In this document: piece after piece, positions 41,724 to 49,758 of the stretch
Layout of the letters: every line of letters starts with the position of its first letter
Numbering within the stretch: position 1 is the first letter of the stretch
DNA from: Leeuwenhoekiella nanhaiensis
Lineage (GTDB): Bacteria; Bacteroidota; Bacteroidia; Flavobacteriales; Flavobacteriaceae
NCBI RefSeq assembly: GCF_002744755.1
Contig: NZ_KZ319287.1
Coordinates: 62,001 to 126,000, forward strand
DNA length: 64,000 nt
Direction: 5' to 3'
The notes under the pieces: generated by a model
Databases searched by the model: none
Seen by the model: only the letters and a program-made list of their open reading frames with translations
Told to the model about the DNA's origin: nothing
Program-made: the position numbers and the translations under genes

Positions 41724-42122
41724 ATGTCTATATTCAATATATCAGAACATATAAGTAAAGTATCTGACGATGCTAAAAAGTATCTAAACAGTAGTCTGGA
41801 ATACTACAAATTAGATAGTTTCAAAAAAATGATGAGCGGTGCTGTTTCTCTGGTCAATCTATTGGTTAGTGGCAGCATCTTTTTGATTTTTTTATTATTT
41901 ATTTCAGTAGGTGTAGCCATCGTTATTGGAGAATCTTTAGACAGTTTGAGTTACGGTTATTTTATAGTTGCCGGATTTTACCTTTTGCTGTTCATTCTTT
42001 ATAAATTGTTTGGTAAACCTTTAACCACAGAAATTGTGCTTAAGAAATACTCGAAGTTGTTTTTTAACGAGTCTACACAGGATGAAGTTTTAGATGACGA
42101 GTTTAAAAAATTACAGAAATAA
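41724..42122 (+). CDS. Phage-holin-family-like membrane protein (chromosomal)
   Basis: The 132-residue protein has two adjacent membrane helices (about 45-70 and 78-100: VNLLVSGSIFLIFLLFISVG and FIVAGFYLLLFILYKLFG) flanked by polar, charged ends. This is the layout of the holin-X/superfamily III proteins that annotators call phage holin family. Nothing phage-like surrounds it. With the YtxH gene before and a small coil protein after, an envelope-stability or stress role is more likely than lysis. Confidence 0.75.
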   Translation: MSIFNISEHISKVSDDAKKYLNSSLEYYKLDSFKKMMSGAVSLVNLLVSGSIFLIFLLFISVGVAIVIGESLDSLSYGYFIVAGFYLLLFILYKLFGKPLTTEIVLKKYSKLFFNESTQDEVLDDEFKKLQK

Positions 42123-42124
42123 AT

Positions 42125-42367
42125 ATGAAAGAGTATAAGTCATTTCAGCAAATAGAACACGATTTAAAAATACTGAAGCTTCAGCAGCAGATAGATGAAG
42201 AGCAGCTGAAGTTAAGTATAAATGATACTAAGGCAGCCTTTTCGCCCGTAAGTTTGATTGCCGGTTCTTTAGGAGCCATTGTACAAAAAGCAGTAGTTAT
42301 TAAAGCGGTAAACAAAATACTGGGAATCAAAAAAGTCAAGGTCAAGAATATAGACGAGAAAAATTAA
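42125..42367 (+). CDS. Small coiled-coil protein of unknown function
   Basis: The 80-residue protein starts two bases after the preceding stop. Residues 7-32 (FQQIEHDLKILKLQQQID and following) are strongly heptad-like. A short hydrophobic stretch (SLIAGSLGAIVQKAVVI) and a Lys-rich tail follow. I know it only as the third member of YtxH/holin operons in flavobacteria. It may bind its membrane partners peripherally (inference). Confidence 0.7.
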   Translation: MKEYKSFQQIEHDLKILKLQQQIDEEQLKLSINDTKAAFSPVSLIAGSLGAIVQKAVVIKAVNKILGIKKVKVKNIDEKN

Positions 42368-42395
42368 AAAAAGCCGGGTACATCCCGGCTTTTTT
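42367..42395. terminator. Bidirectional terminator after the YtxH/holin operon
   Basis: AAAAAAGCCGGG/CCCGGCTTTTTT is a perfect 12-bp stem with a 5-nt loop, serving this operon and the convergent SPFH gene. Confidence 0.95.
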
Positions 42396-42414
42396 GTATT
42401 CTGAAGTTTCACTT

Positions 42415-43413
42415 CTATAAATCTTCGCTGTTATCAGCATCGGTATATCCAGACTGGGGCTTAGGTCTTTTTGTTTTTTTCGATTTATCGGCCAGACCAA
42501 GTTCTGCATTTCGCTTTTTCATTTCTTCACCTATCTGGTTTGAAGCTACAAAACTTGCAATCATATTATTGAGCATATCGCTTCCGGCCTGAGGTGAGTT
42601 AGGAAGCAAAATCAAATTACTGTTTGTCTCTTCACCTATAGATTGTAAAGTATCATAATGCTGAGTTACTACAATCAGAGCAGAGGCTTCCTGAGAATTA
42701 ATTCCCACATTGTTTAAAACCTCTACAGACTCTTCCAGACCGCGCGCAATCTCTCTACGCTGGTCAGCTATACCCTGACCCTGTAAACGCTTGCTTTCGG
42801 CTTCTGCACGCGCCTTAGCAACGATTTTAATACGTTCGGCCTCTGCCTCATACTCTGCTGCTACTTTTTCACGCTCTGAAGCGTTAATACGGTTCATAGC
42901 GATTTTTACCTGCTGATCAGGATCAATATCGGTTACCAGAGTTTTAATGATGTCATAGCCATAATCTGTCATAGCCTGGTTTAATTCGCTTTTTACTGCG
43001 ATAGCAATGTCGTCTTTACGCACAAAAACATCATCCAGTTTCATTTTAGGAACCTCAGAACGTACCACGTCAAAAACGTAGGAAGTGATCTGGTTTTGAG
43101 GATCTTCAAGTTTGTAAAACGCGTCATACACATTAGACTTCACTACCTGAAACTGTACCGAAATCTTTAAACGTACAAACACGTCATCTTTGGTTTTGGT
43201 TTCAACAATTACATCTAATTGCTGAATACGCAGATTTACACGACCTGCAATTTTATCTATAAGCGGTATTTTAAGCTGAAGGCCGGAGTTACGAATACTG
43301 GTAAATTTTCCGAAGCGCTCAATAATGGCAGCAGTTTGTTGCTTAACCATAAAAAAGCTGGAAATGAGAAGTAGAAGACCTACAAATAAAAGGGCTGGTA
43401 AAAAATAAGACAT
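42415..43413 (-). CDS. SPFH/Band 7 (stomatin-like) membrane protein
   Basis: The 332-residue protein has one N-terminal membrane helix (YFLPALLFVGLLLLISSFF), then the SPFH domain (TAAIIERFGKFTSIRNSGLQ, then LKIPLIDKIAGRVNLRIQQ), a long Ala/Glu coiled coil (EREKVAAEYEAEAERIKI) and a C-terminal low-complexity tail. Such proteins form ring or cage scaffolds in the membrane, often controlling proteases. No NfeD partner adjoins it. I start at the ATG at 43413, because the longer frame would cross the promoter. Confidence 0.9.
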   Translation of the reverse strand: MSYFLPALLFVGLLLLISSFFMVKQQTAAIIERFGKFTSIRNSGLQLKIPLIDKIAGRVNLRIQQLDVIVETKTKDDVFVRLKISVQFQVVKSNVYDAFYKLEDPQNQITSYVFDVVRSEVPKMKLDDVFVRKDDIAIAVKSELNQAMTDYGYDIIKTLVTDIDPDQQVKIAMNRINASEREKVAAEYEAEAERIKIVAKARAEAESKRLQGQGIADQRREIARGLEESVEVLNNVGINSQEASALIVVTQHYDTLQSIGEETNSNLILLPNSPQAGSDMLNNMIASFVASNQIGEEMKKRNAELGLADKSKKTKRPKPQSGYTDADNSEDL

Positions 43414-43457
43414 AGGATATTTTTTTGAATTACTAAGTTTAGTGAGGGCGTACTTAT

Positions 43458-43465
43458 CAAAAATA
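43458..43465 (-). promoter_or_regulatory. -7 promoter box of the SPFH gene
   Basis: The minus-strand TATTTTTG is a perfect -7 match, 44 nt before the ATG. It lies 3 nt from an opposing perfect -7 box. Confidence 0.65.
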
Positions 43466-43468
43466 CAA

Positions 43469-43476
43469 TAGATTTG
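43469..43476 (+). promoter_or_regulatory. -7 promoter box of the outer-membrane protein gene
   Basis: TAGATTTG is a perfect -7 match on the plus strand. It is 27 nt before the TTG at 43504 and includes the TTG at 43474, so that upstream start is unlikely. Confidence 0.65.
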
Positions 43477-43503
43477 TCTCAATCCTGTCAAATTCGTAAC
43501 ACC

Positions 43504-44151
43504 TTGAGACGACTAATTTTTATATGTGCGATCCTGTTGAGTTTAACTGCAAATGCGCAACGATCTAAACAACTCTATAATCGCATAGGTATTCAAGGGG
43601 TTTGTACCTTAACCAGCTTACATACCGACAACTTTCAAACAGCCCAGACAGCCGGTTTTCTTGCGGGCCTAGCTACACGTGGTGCCTTTTACAACAATTT
43701 TGATTTGATTTACGGAATTGATTTTTTGCAAACCGACCTGGAGATACAGGGTAGGGAAGAGGCTATTGCATACACGCTAAGTGGTGTGCAGGTAAAATTA
43801 CTGGCCAGTTACCTGATTGCAGGAGAAAACTTAAGTGTTGAATTTGGTCCGATTCTACAAGTTAATGGCGGTTTAAAACTGGATGATCAAAACCAGGCCA
43901 ATGCAGTTGTAGACGGCTATACCTTACTTCAGGCTGAAGATCTGGAAGAAATAAGCCGGGTCAACGGAGTCCTCACTGCAGGAATAACCGGAGGTTTTAA
44001 CTGGTTACGGTTGACTGCAGGCTATCAATACAATTTTACCAATATCCTGAACAGGCTTAACAAAGAGGATTTAAATCTAAAAGATCCCGCAGCAACAAAT
44101 TTCAAGGGTAATCTGGGGCTTATTACTGCAGGAATCGTTTTCTATCTATAG
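43504..44151 (+). CDS. Porin-like outer-membrane beta-barrel protein
   Basis: The 215-residue protein has a signal peptide (LIFICAILLSLTANAQ) and a run of alternating amphipathic strands (RIGIQGVCTLTSLHTDNF..., NFDLIYGIDFLQTDLEI..., LTAGYQYNFTNIL...) ending in a terminal aromatic-hydrophobic strand (ITAGIVFYL), as in small outer-membrane barrels. It starts with TTG; no ATG is available before the signal peptide. Its last 6 nt overlap the 3' end of gltX on the other strand. The function is unknown. Confidence 0.75.
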   Translation: MRRLIFICAILLSLTANAQRSKQLYNRIGIQGVCTLTSLHTDNFQTAQTAGFLAGLATRGAFYNNFDLIYGIDFLQTDLEIQGREEAIAYTLSGVQVKLLASYLIAGENLSVEFGPILQVNGGLKLDDQNQANAVVDGYTLLQAEDLEEISRVNGVLTAGITGGFNWLRLTAGYQYNFTNILNRLNKEDLNLKDPAATNFKGNLGLITAGIVFYL

Positions 44152-45660
44152 ATTTTCTATCGCAAAGCGAATGCGCTCCAGGGTTTTGGCTTTGCCAATA
44201 GTTGCTGCGATTTCAAAAACATCCGGTCCTGACATAGAGCCCACCAGACTTAATCGAAGCGGTTGCATCACTTTGCCAAAGCCCAGATTTTCAGAGGTAA
44301 TCCAGTCTTTTACGTTTGAAGAAAGATTTTCTGCAGTAAAGTCTTCGGTGTCATTTACAATTTTTGATACATGAATCATAATCTCACCGGTATCTTCTTT
44401 CCAGGCTTTTTTAGCGGCTTTCTCGTCGTATTCTTTTGGTCTCTCAAAGAAGAAATGACCCTGCTCCCATAAATCTTCAACAAAAACAGCACGTTCCTTA
44501 ACCAGGGAAATGACTTGCTGCACGTAAGCATCATCAAAGTCCAGATGTTTTTCCTTTAGAATTTCCTGAAAAGGTTGTACCAATGCAGCTTCTGAAGTTA
44601 AATGCAGATGCTGTTGCTGAAACCATTTGGTTTTTTCAGGATCAAACTTAGCTCCAGACTTGTGTACACGCTCCAGTTCAAAATCGGCAACAAGCTCTTC
44701 AAGCGCGTAAATTTCTTTTTCGGTACCGGGATTCCATCCTAAAAAGGCGAGCATATTTACTACTGCTTCCGGCAGGTAACCATCTTCACGATATCCCGCT
44801 GAGATTTCTTCGGTCCTGGGATCTTTCCACTCTAATGGAAAAACCGGGAATCCCATTTTATCACCGTCGCGTTTGCTGAGTTTCCCTTTTCCTACCGGTT
44901 TCATAATGAGTGGTAAGTGCGCAAATTGAGGAGCTTCCCAACCAAAAGCACGGTACAGCATCACGTGTAAAGCCATAGAGGGCAACCATTCTTCCCCACG
45001 TATCACGTGTGTGATTTCCATCAAATGATCATCTACAATATTGGCCAAATGGTAGGTAGGCATTCCATCTGACTTAAACAAAACTTTATCGTCTAGCAAA
45101 CTGGTGTCAACCTCTACCGTACCGCGTATTAGATCTTCAAGCTCCAGAAGTTCAGCCTGAGGAGATTTAAAACGAATTACATAATCTTCCCCGGCATCAA
45201 TACGTTTGCGGGTTTCTTCTGCGGAAAGCTGAAGCGAATTATCAAGTTTGTTGCGGTTATGCCAGTTGTAAATAAAGGTTTTTCCCTGTTCTTCGTGGTC
45301 TTTGCGGTGCGCATCAAGAGCTTCGTTAGTGTCAAAAGCATAATAGGCATCTCCGGAAGCAATGAGTTTTTCGGCGAATGCGAAATATTTATCCTTACGC
45401 TCGCTTTGACGGTATGGGCCATAGCCTTTTTCTTTTCCAGGACCTTCGTCAAAAGGGATCCCGCACCAGTTTAAAGCTTCAATGATATAGTCTTCAGCGC
45501 CTTCAACATATCTATTTTGGTCTGTATCTTCTATACGTAAGACAAACGAACCTTTATGCTTTTTGGCAAACAGGTAGTTGTACAATGCGGTGCGTACACC
45601 ACCTATGTGTAAGGGACCGGTAGGGCTGGGTGCAAAGCGCACCCTTACATTTTGATGCAT
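44146..45660 (-). CDS. gltX: Glutamate--tRNA ligase
   Basis: GltX charges tRNA-Glu and supplies Glu-tRNA for protein and, where present, tetrapyrrole synthesis. The 504-residue sequence has HIGH in FAPSPTGPLHIGGVRTALYN and KMSKS as KLSKRDG. The ATG at 45660 begins MHQNVRVRFAPSP; a TTG six bases earlier is possible but less likely. A perfect -7 box (45678-45685, TACCTTTG on the minus strand) sits close upstream. With glnS in the same window, separate Glu and Gln enzymes are both encoded. Confidence 0.96.
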   Translation of the reverse strand: MHQNVRVRFAPSPTGPLHIGGVRTALYNYLFAKKHKGSFVLRIEDTDQNRYVEGAEDYIIEALNWCGIPFDEGPGKEKGYGPYRQSERKDKYFAFAEKLIASGDAYYAFDTNEALDAHRKDHEEQGKTFIYNWHNRNKLDNSLQLSAEETRKRIDAGEDYVIRFKSPQAELLELEDLIRGTVEVDTSLLDDKVLFKSDGMPTYHLANIVDDHLMEITHVIRGEEWLPSMALHVMLYRAFGWEAPQFAHLPLIMKPVGKGKLSKRDGDKMGFPVFPLEWKDPRTEEISAGYREDGYLPEAVVNMLAFLGWNPGTEKEIYALEELVADFELERVHKSGAKFDPEKTKWFQQQHLHLTSEAALVQPFQEILKEKHLDFDDAYVQQVISLVKERAVFVEDLWEQGHFFFERPKEYDEKAAKKAWKEDTGEIMIHVSKIVNDTEDFTAENLSSNVKDWITSENLGFGKVMQPLRLSLVGSMSGPDVFEIAATIGKAKTLERIRFAIENL

Positions 45661-45677
45661 AGTCAAATTTTAGAGCG

Positions 45678-45685
45678 CAAAGGTA
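45678..45685 (-). promoter_or_regulatory. -7 promoter box of gltX
   Basis: The minus-strand TACCTTTG matches TAnnTTTG and lies 17 nt before the ATG, so the leader is short. Confidence 0.65.
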
Positions 45686-45742
45686 CTCAATCTACTAAAC
45701 TATAGAACAGCCCTTTTTAAGCCTTTTAAACCCTGCTTCGGG

Positions 45743-45750
45743 TATTTTTG
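45743..45750 (+). promoter_or_regulatory. -7 promoter box of the DUF4175-ybeY unit
   Basis: TATTTTTG is an exact match to TAnnTTTG, about 113 nt before the DUF4175 start codon. Confidence 0.5.
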
Positions 45751-45863
45751 ACCGTCTGGGGCGGGATCTGCCCTAAGTTGTGTATTTTAAGCCTATTGGC
45801 TATACTAGAAAATCGTAGTTTTAGTTATTGAATTGTATGAGATCTTAATAAGATGGTTTTGAG

Positions 45864-48800
45864 ATGGCGTTAGAGGAAAAATTAGAGGCATTTATCAGCA
45901 AATATTATAAGAACGAGCTCCTAAAAGGGATTTTGTTTTTTCTGGCTATAGGCCTTACCTATGTGCTTTTGGTACTGGTTATCGAATATTTTTTCTGGCT
46001 GAATAAGTTAGGGAGAGGATTGCTTTTTTGGTCTTTTGTGGGGCTTGAATTGGTTTTGCTTATCCGATTTATTGTAATTCCGGTGTTTCGGTTGTTCAGG
46101 CTTTCAAAAGGAATAGATTACAACAAAGCCTCGTTGCTCATAGGAAATCACTTTCCTGAGGTTCGTGATAAATTGATCAATACCCTGCAGCTTAAGGCTA
46201 GCAACTCACAATCTGATTTACTTGAAGCAAGCATCGCTCAAAAGAGTAAAGAATTAGAACCTGTACCATTTTCACTCGCTATTGATTATAAATCAAATGC
46301 CAGATACATTAAATACGCGCTGATTCCTGTATTGATATTCGCAGCGGTAAGTTTGAGTAAGGGGACTTCTTTCTTTAGCGAAAGTGCCGAACGGGTTTGG
46401 GATTATAAAGGGGAATATATTCCTCCTGCACCCTTCGATTTTGAATTGATAAGCGCTGGTGAAAGAGCAGTAGAGGGTCAGATTTTTGAAATAGAAACTC
46501 AGGTTTCCGGTAATCAATTGCCGGAAGAAGTTCAGATTGAACTTAATGGTCAGGAGTTTTATATGAAGAGTCGCGGTGGTGGTCGTTTTGTATTTACCGT
46601 AGATCAGGTTCAGGAAGACTTGAAGTTCCAATTTGAAGGGAACGGAGTAAAATCAAGAACTTATGAAGTTCCTCTGGTTCAAACACCGGTTTTGACCGGT
46701 TTTGAGGCAGAATTAGCATATCCACAGTATTTGGGTAAGGCGAATGAGACCCTGGTTAACACCGGCTCTTTTACGATTCCGGAAGGTACACGGGTTACCT
46801 GGAAGCTTTCGGCTCGAAATGCAACGACTCTAGAATTTATTGCAGATACGGTAATGCCTTTTGATCGGGATGATGATGATTTTATTTTAGAGCGTCAGTT
46901 TTTCAGATCTTCTAATTATGCAATCGCGACCAGCAATGCTGCTTTACAGCGTTATGAAGAACTCAATTATCACATTGATGTGGTACGGGATGCTTACCCG
47001 GAGTTAGTTTTGGAGCGTAAAGCGGATACTACAGGTTCAGAACAGGTTTATTATAAAGGATCTGTTAGCGATGATCACGGTCTGCGAAGCCTTAATTTAA
47101 TTTATTACATTGATAATCAGGAAGATAATCAGGAAATTGTAAATATTCCCATTTCAAATACCAATGTAGATCAATTTTATGCCGCATTTCCCGGAAAGTT
47201 GAACCTGGAGCAGGGTAAGGCGTATACTTATTATTTTGAAGTGCGCGATAATGATGCTCTTAATGGCTTTAAGGCTACGCGATCTTCACCCGAAACGTAT
47301 AATGTACTTACTGATGAACGTGTCTTAGATAAGCAGCTTGAGATACAGGAAAAAACCCTTAAGGATTTGGATAAGTCTGTTTCAAAAATGCAGGAGCGTC
47401 AGGAGAGACTTCAGGATTTGCAGAATTTGCAGAAGGAGAAAAGCAAATTGGACTTTAACGATCGTAAAAAGCTTCAGTCGTTTTTTGAACGTCAAAAGGC
47501 GCAGGAAGAGCTGATGAAGAATTATTCTGAAACGCTTAAAAAGAGTTTGGAACGTATGGAAGACCTCATGGAATCACCATCGCCCACCAATGAACTACTT
47601 AAAAAGCGTTTGGAGAAAAATGAAGAGCAGTTACGGGAGCAGGAGAAGTTGATGGAGGAGATGGCCAAGCTTCAGGAGCTTATGGATGATGAGGAATTGA
47701 GCAAGCGTCTGGATGAATTGTCCAAAAACAGCAAGAGCTCCACCCGCAGTATGCAGCAGTTGCTCGAGTTAACAAAGCGTTTTTTTGTTCAGACAAAAGG
47801 GGATCGATTAGGGCGTGAGTTGAATAATCTGGGTAAGGAACAGTCTAAGGAAGCTTCGCCAAATACACCTTCAAGTTTAGAAAAGCAAAAGGAGTTAGGT
47901 GAGACTTACCAGGATTTAAAACAGGAAATTGACGAACTGCGTAAGGAGAATTCTAAACTGCAAAAACCAATGGAGATGCCGCAGTCTTCCAAAATTGATG
48001 CTATTGAGCAGGAACAAAAGGAGGCTGAAGAATCCTTGCAGAAGAATGACGCCGGTGGTGAACAACAATCCGAATTTGGGGAGGGTCAAAAGGAAGGCAA
48101 GAAGTCTCAGAAGAAAGCCGGAGAACAAATGCAGAAATTGGGACAACAAATGATGCAGAATATGTCTTCTGGTGGTGGCGGAGGGAGTACTCAGCAATTG
48201 GAAGAAGACATAGAGATGTTGAGACAGATTTTAGATAACCTTATTGTGTTTTCATTTGATCAGGAAGAACTAAAGGACAATTTTGAAAATCTCGATAATT
48301 CAAATCCATTGTTCTCAAAATATCTGGTTAAGCAGAATACCCTGCGGGAAAACTTTCAGCATATAGATGATAGCTTGTTTGTCTTAGCCTTACGTAATCC
48401 CTTTTTAGAGGAAGACATTAATGCGGAGTTGACCGAGATTAGCTACGGTTTAGATCAGGCTTTAGAGCGATTGGCAGATAATGATATAAGCAAAGGACTC
48501 GCCAGCCAGCAATATGTTTTTAAGGGGGCAAATACTTTGGCTGATATGCTTTCGGATATTCTTGATAATATGCAGGGTCAGCTTTCTATGTCTATGGGCA
48601 GTGGAAGTGGAGGTATGCCAATGCCAATGCCAAAAGGAGGTTCTGGTGAAGGAAAGCAATTGAGTGATATTATTTTGTCTCAGGAGGAACTCGCTAAGAA
48701 ATTGGGAGAAGGAAAAGAGGATGGCGCCAAAGACGGAAACAAACCTGGAGAGAAGGAGGGCAAAAACGGAAAGTCAGGGGAGCAAGGTCAGGGTTCAAAT

Positions 48801-49280
48801 GGAGAACAGGGCAATCAAAATGAGGGTAACAATGGAGAATCTGGAGGTCAGTCTGGTGAAGCTGAATTGGCTCGACAGTATGAGATTTACAAGCAGCAGG
48901 AAGAGTTACGTAACAGGTTACAGGATCTCATTAGAAAAGGTGAAGTAGACGAATCTGCGCGTAATTTACTCAAGCAAATGGAAGATGTAGAAGAGTTACT
49001 ATTATCTGGAAATTCTGATAATGCCAGGAGACGAATGGAAGATCTGATTCAGCAATTTTTAAAGTTGGAGGAAGCAGAGCAGGAAAAGGATCGTAAATCA
49101 GAGCGGGAGTCTAATACCAATACCAGAAATTTTATTAATGATATACAGAATGATTTTCCCGAAATGAGGGAATATTTCAACACCGATGAGATTTTAAATC
49201 GGGATGAATTGCCACTTGAGTTACGATTCAAACAAAGGGTTAAGGATTATTTTAATAAAGCAAATGATAGAATTCAATAG
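45864..49280 (+). CDS. DUF4175 family large membrane protein
   Basis: The 1138-residue protein has three hydrophobic segments near the N-terminus (about 20-45, 55-75 and 148-165), an Ig-like beta-rich middle (to about 490), a long coiled coil (about 490-700: LDKSVSKMQERQERLQDLQN), and a low-complexity Gly/Gln/Glu/Asn/Lys-rich C-terminal part (GEKEGKNGKSGEQGQGSNGE) followed by charged helices. This is DUF4175, a large anchored protein conserved in Bacteroidetes with no known function. Its last 17 nt overlap ybeY, indicating translational coupling. Confidence 0.88.
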   Translation: MALEEKLEAFISKYYKNELLKGILFFLAIGLTYVLLVLVIEYFFWLNKLGRGLLFWSFVGLELVLLIRFIVIPVFRLFRLSKGIDYNKASLLIGNHFPEVRDKLINTLQLKASNSQSDLLEASIAQKSKELEPVPFSLAIDYKSNARYIKYALIPVLIFAAVSLSKGTSFFSESAERVWDYKGEYIPPAPFDFELISAGERAVEGQIFEIETQVSGNQLPEEVQIELNGQEFYMKSRGGGRFVFTVDQVQEDLKFQFEGNGVKSRTYEVPLVQTPVLTGFEAELAYPQYLGKANETLVNTGSFTIPEGTRVTWKLSARNATTLEFIADTVMPFDRDDDDFILERQFFRSSNYAIATSNAALQRYEELNYHIDVVRDAYPELVLERKADTTGSEQVYYKGSVSDDHGLRSLNLIYYIDNQEDNQEIVNIPISNTNVDQFYAAFPGKLNLEQGKAYTYYFEVRDNDALNGFKATRSSPETYNVLTDERVLDKQLEIQEKTLKDLDKSVSKMQERQERLQDLQNLQKEKSKLDFNDRKKLQSFFERQKAQEELMKNYSETLKKSLERMEDLMESPSPTNELLKKRLEKNEEQLREQEKLMEEMAKLQELMDDEELSKRLDELSKNSKSSTRSMQQLLELTKRFFVQTKGDRLGRELNNLGKEQSKEASPNTPSSLEKQKELGETYQDLKQEIDELRKENSKLQKPMEMPQSSKIDAIEQEQKEAEESLQKNDAGGEQQSEFGEGQKEGKKSQKKAGEQMQKLGQQMMQNMSSGGGGGSTQQLEEDIEMLRQILDNLIVFSFDQEELKDNFENLDNSNPLFSKYLVKQNTLRENFQHIDDSLFVLALRNPFLEEDINAELTEISYGLDQALERLADNDISKGLASQQYVFKGANTLADMLSDILDNMQGQLSMSMGSGSGGMPMPMPKGGSGEGKQLSDIILSQEELAKKLGEGKEDGAKDGNKPGEKEGKNGKSGEQGQGSNGEQGNQNEGNNGESGGQSGEAELARQYEIYKQQEELRNRLQDLIRKGEVDESARNLLKQMEDVEELLLSGNSDNARRRMEDLIQQFLKLEEAEQEKDRKSERESNTNTRNFINDIQNDFPEMREYFNTDEILNRDELPLELRFKQRVKDYFNKANDRIQ

Positions 49281-49683
49281 TCAAAATGATTTCGTTTTAA
49301 AGGAAGAGATACAAGTCATTTCTTGGCTAGAACGTATAGCCAAAGTAGAGGGTTACGAGATTGATGATTTGGGATATGTTTTTTGTTCTGACGAGTATCT
49401 TTTGGAAATTAATAAGCAGTATTTAGACCACGATACGTATACAGATATCGTGACTTTTGATTACAGTCAGGAGGGTATTCTAAGCGGCGAATTATACATC
49501 AGCACAGATCGAGTTCGGGACAATGCCTCCGAATTTGACGTAAGTTTTGAAACCGAACTGCGACGAGTAATGGCTCACGGGCTATTGCATATGTGTGGGT
49601 ATGGAGATAAAACTGAAGAACAGATTTCTGTAATGCGGTCTAAGGAGGAGGACTGCCTCAAAATGTGGGAGCAGGCTTCTTAG
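49264..49683 (+). CDS. ybeY: rRNA maturation endoribonuclease YbeY
   Basis: YbeY is a zinc-dependent endoribonuclease in 16S rRNA maturation and ribosome quality control. From the ATG at 49264 it has 139 residues, with TYTDIVTFDYS, GELYISTDRV and the metal motif HGLLHMCGYGD. Where E. coli has a third His (HGxLHxxGYDH) this protein has Asp in GYGDK, as in other Bacteroidetes YbeY I recall. The start lies inside the end of the DUF4175 gene, so the two are coupled; the longer upstream reading frame is not needed. Confidence 0.93.
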   Translation: MIEFNSQNDFVLKEEIQVISWLERIAKVEGYEIDDLGYVFCSDEYLLEINKQYLDHDTYTDIVTFDYSQEGILSGELYISTDRVRDNASEFDVSFETELRRVMAHGLLHMCGYGDKTEEQISVMRSKEEDCLKMWEQAS

Positions 49684-49703
49684 TTAGTTGGTTTTAATTT
49701 GAT

Positions 49704-49711
49704 TACCTTTG
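49704..49711 (+). promoter_or_regulatory. -7 promoter box of mnmG
   Basis: TACCTTTG is a perfect -7 match, about 44 nt before the mnmG start. The predicted leader contains the parS-like palindrome. Confidence 0.65.
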
Positions 49712-49737
49712 CGCCCATTTTTAAGGATACTAATTAA

Positions 49738-49758
49738 ATGTTTCACGTGGAACAATGA
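49738..49758 (+). other. Six-codon ORF in the mnmG leader overlapping its start
   Basis: ATG-TTT-CAC-GTG-GAA-CAA-TGA encodes MFHVEQ and ends in an ATGA overlap with the mnmG ATG (49755). It is made almost entirely of the parS sequence, so it may be a by-product of that site rather than a selected leader peptide. If translated, it would couple to mnmG. Confidence 0.35.
49739..49754. promoter_or_regulatory. parS site 1 (ParB-binding palindrome)
   Basis: TGTTTCACGTGGAACA is the exact reverse complement of TGTTCCACGTGAAACA, a canonical chromosomal parS sequence recognised by ParB/Spo0J. It lies between the mnmG promoter and its start codon. ParB binding is inferred from the family-wide conservation of the site. 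Confidence 0.8.

Noticed and set aside
41724-42122. Prophage remnant suggested by a holin-like gene
   Set aside because: No phage structural, integrase or lysis genes and no att-like repeats are nearby; the gene is locked into a YtxH operon.
43474-43503. Upstream TTG start for the outer-membrane barrel protein
   Set aside because: The codon is part of the -7 box TAGATTTG and the added residues spoil the signal peptide; TTG at 43504 fits better.
47800-48900. Antisense and +1-frame ORFs inside the DUF4175 gene
   Set aside because: They arise from the low-complexity Gln/Glu/Lys/Gly-rich coding sequence and have no promoter, start context or recognisable domain.
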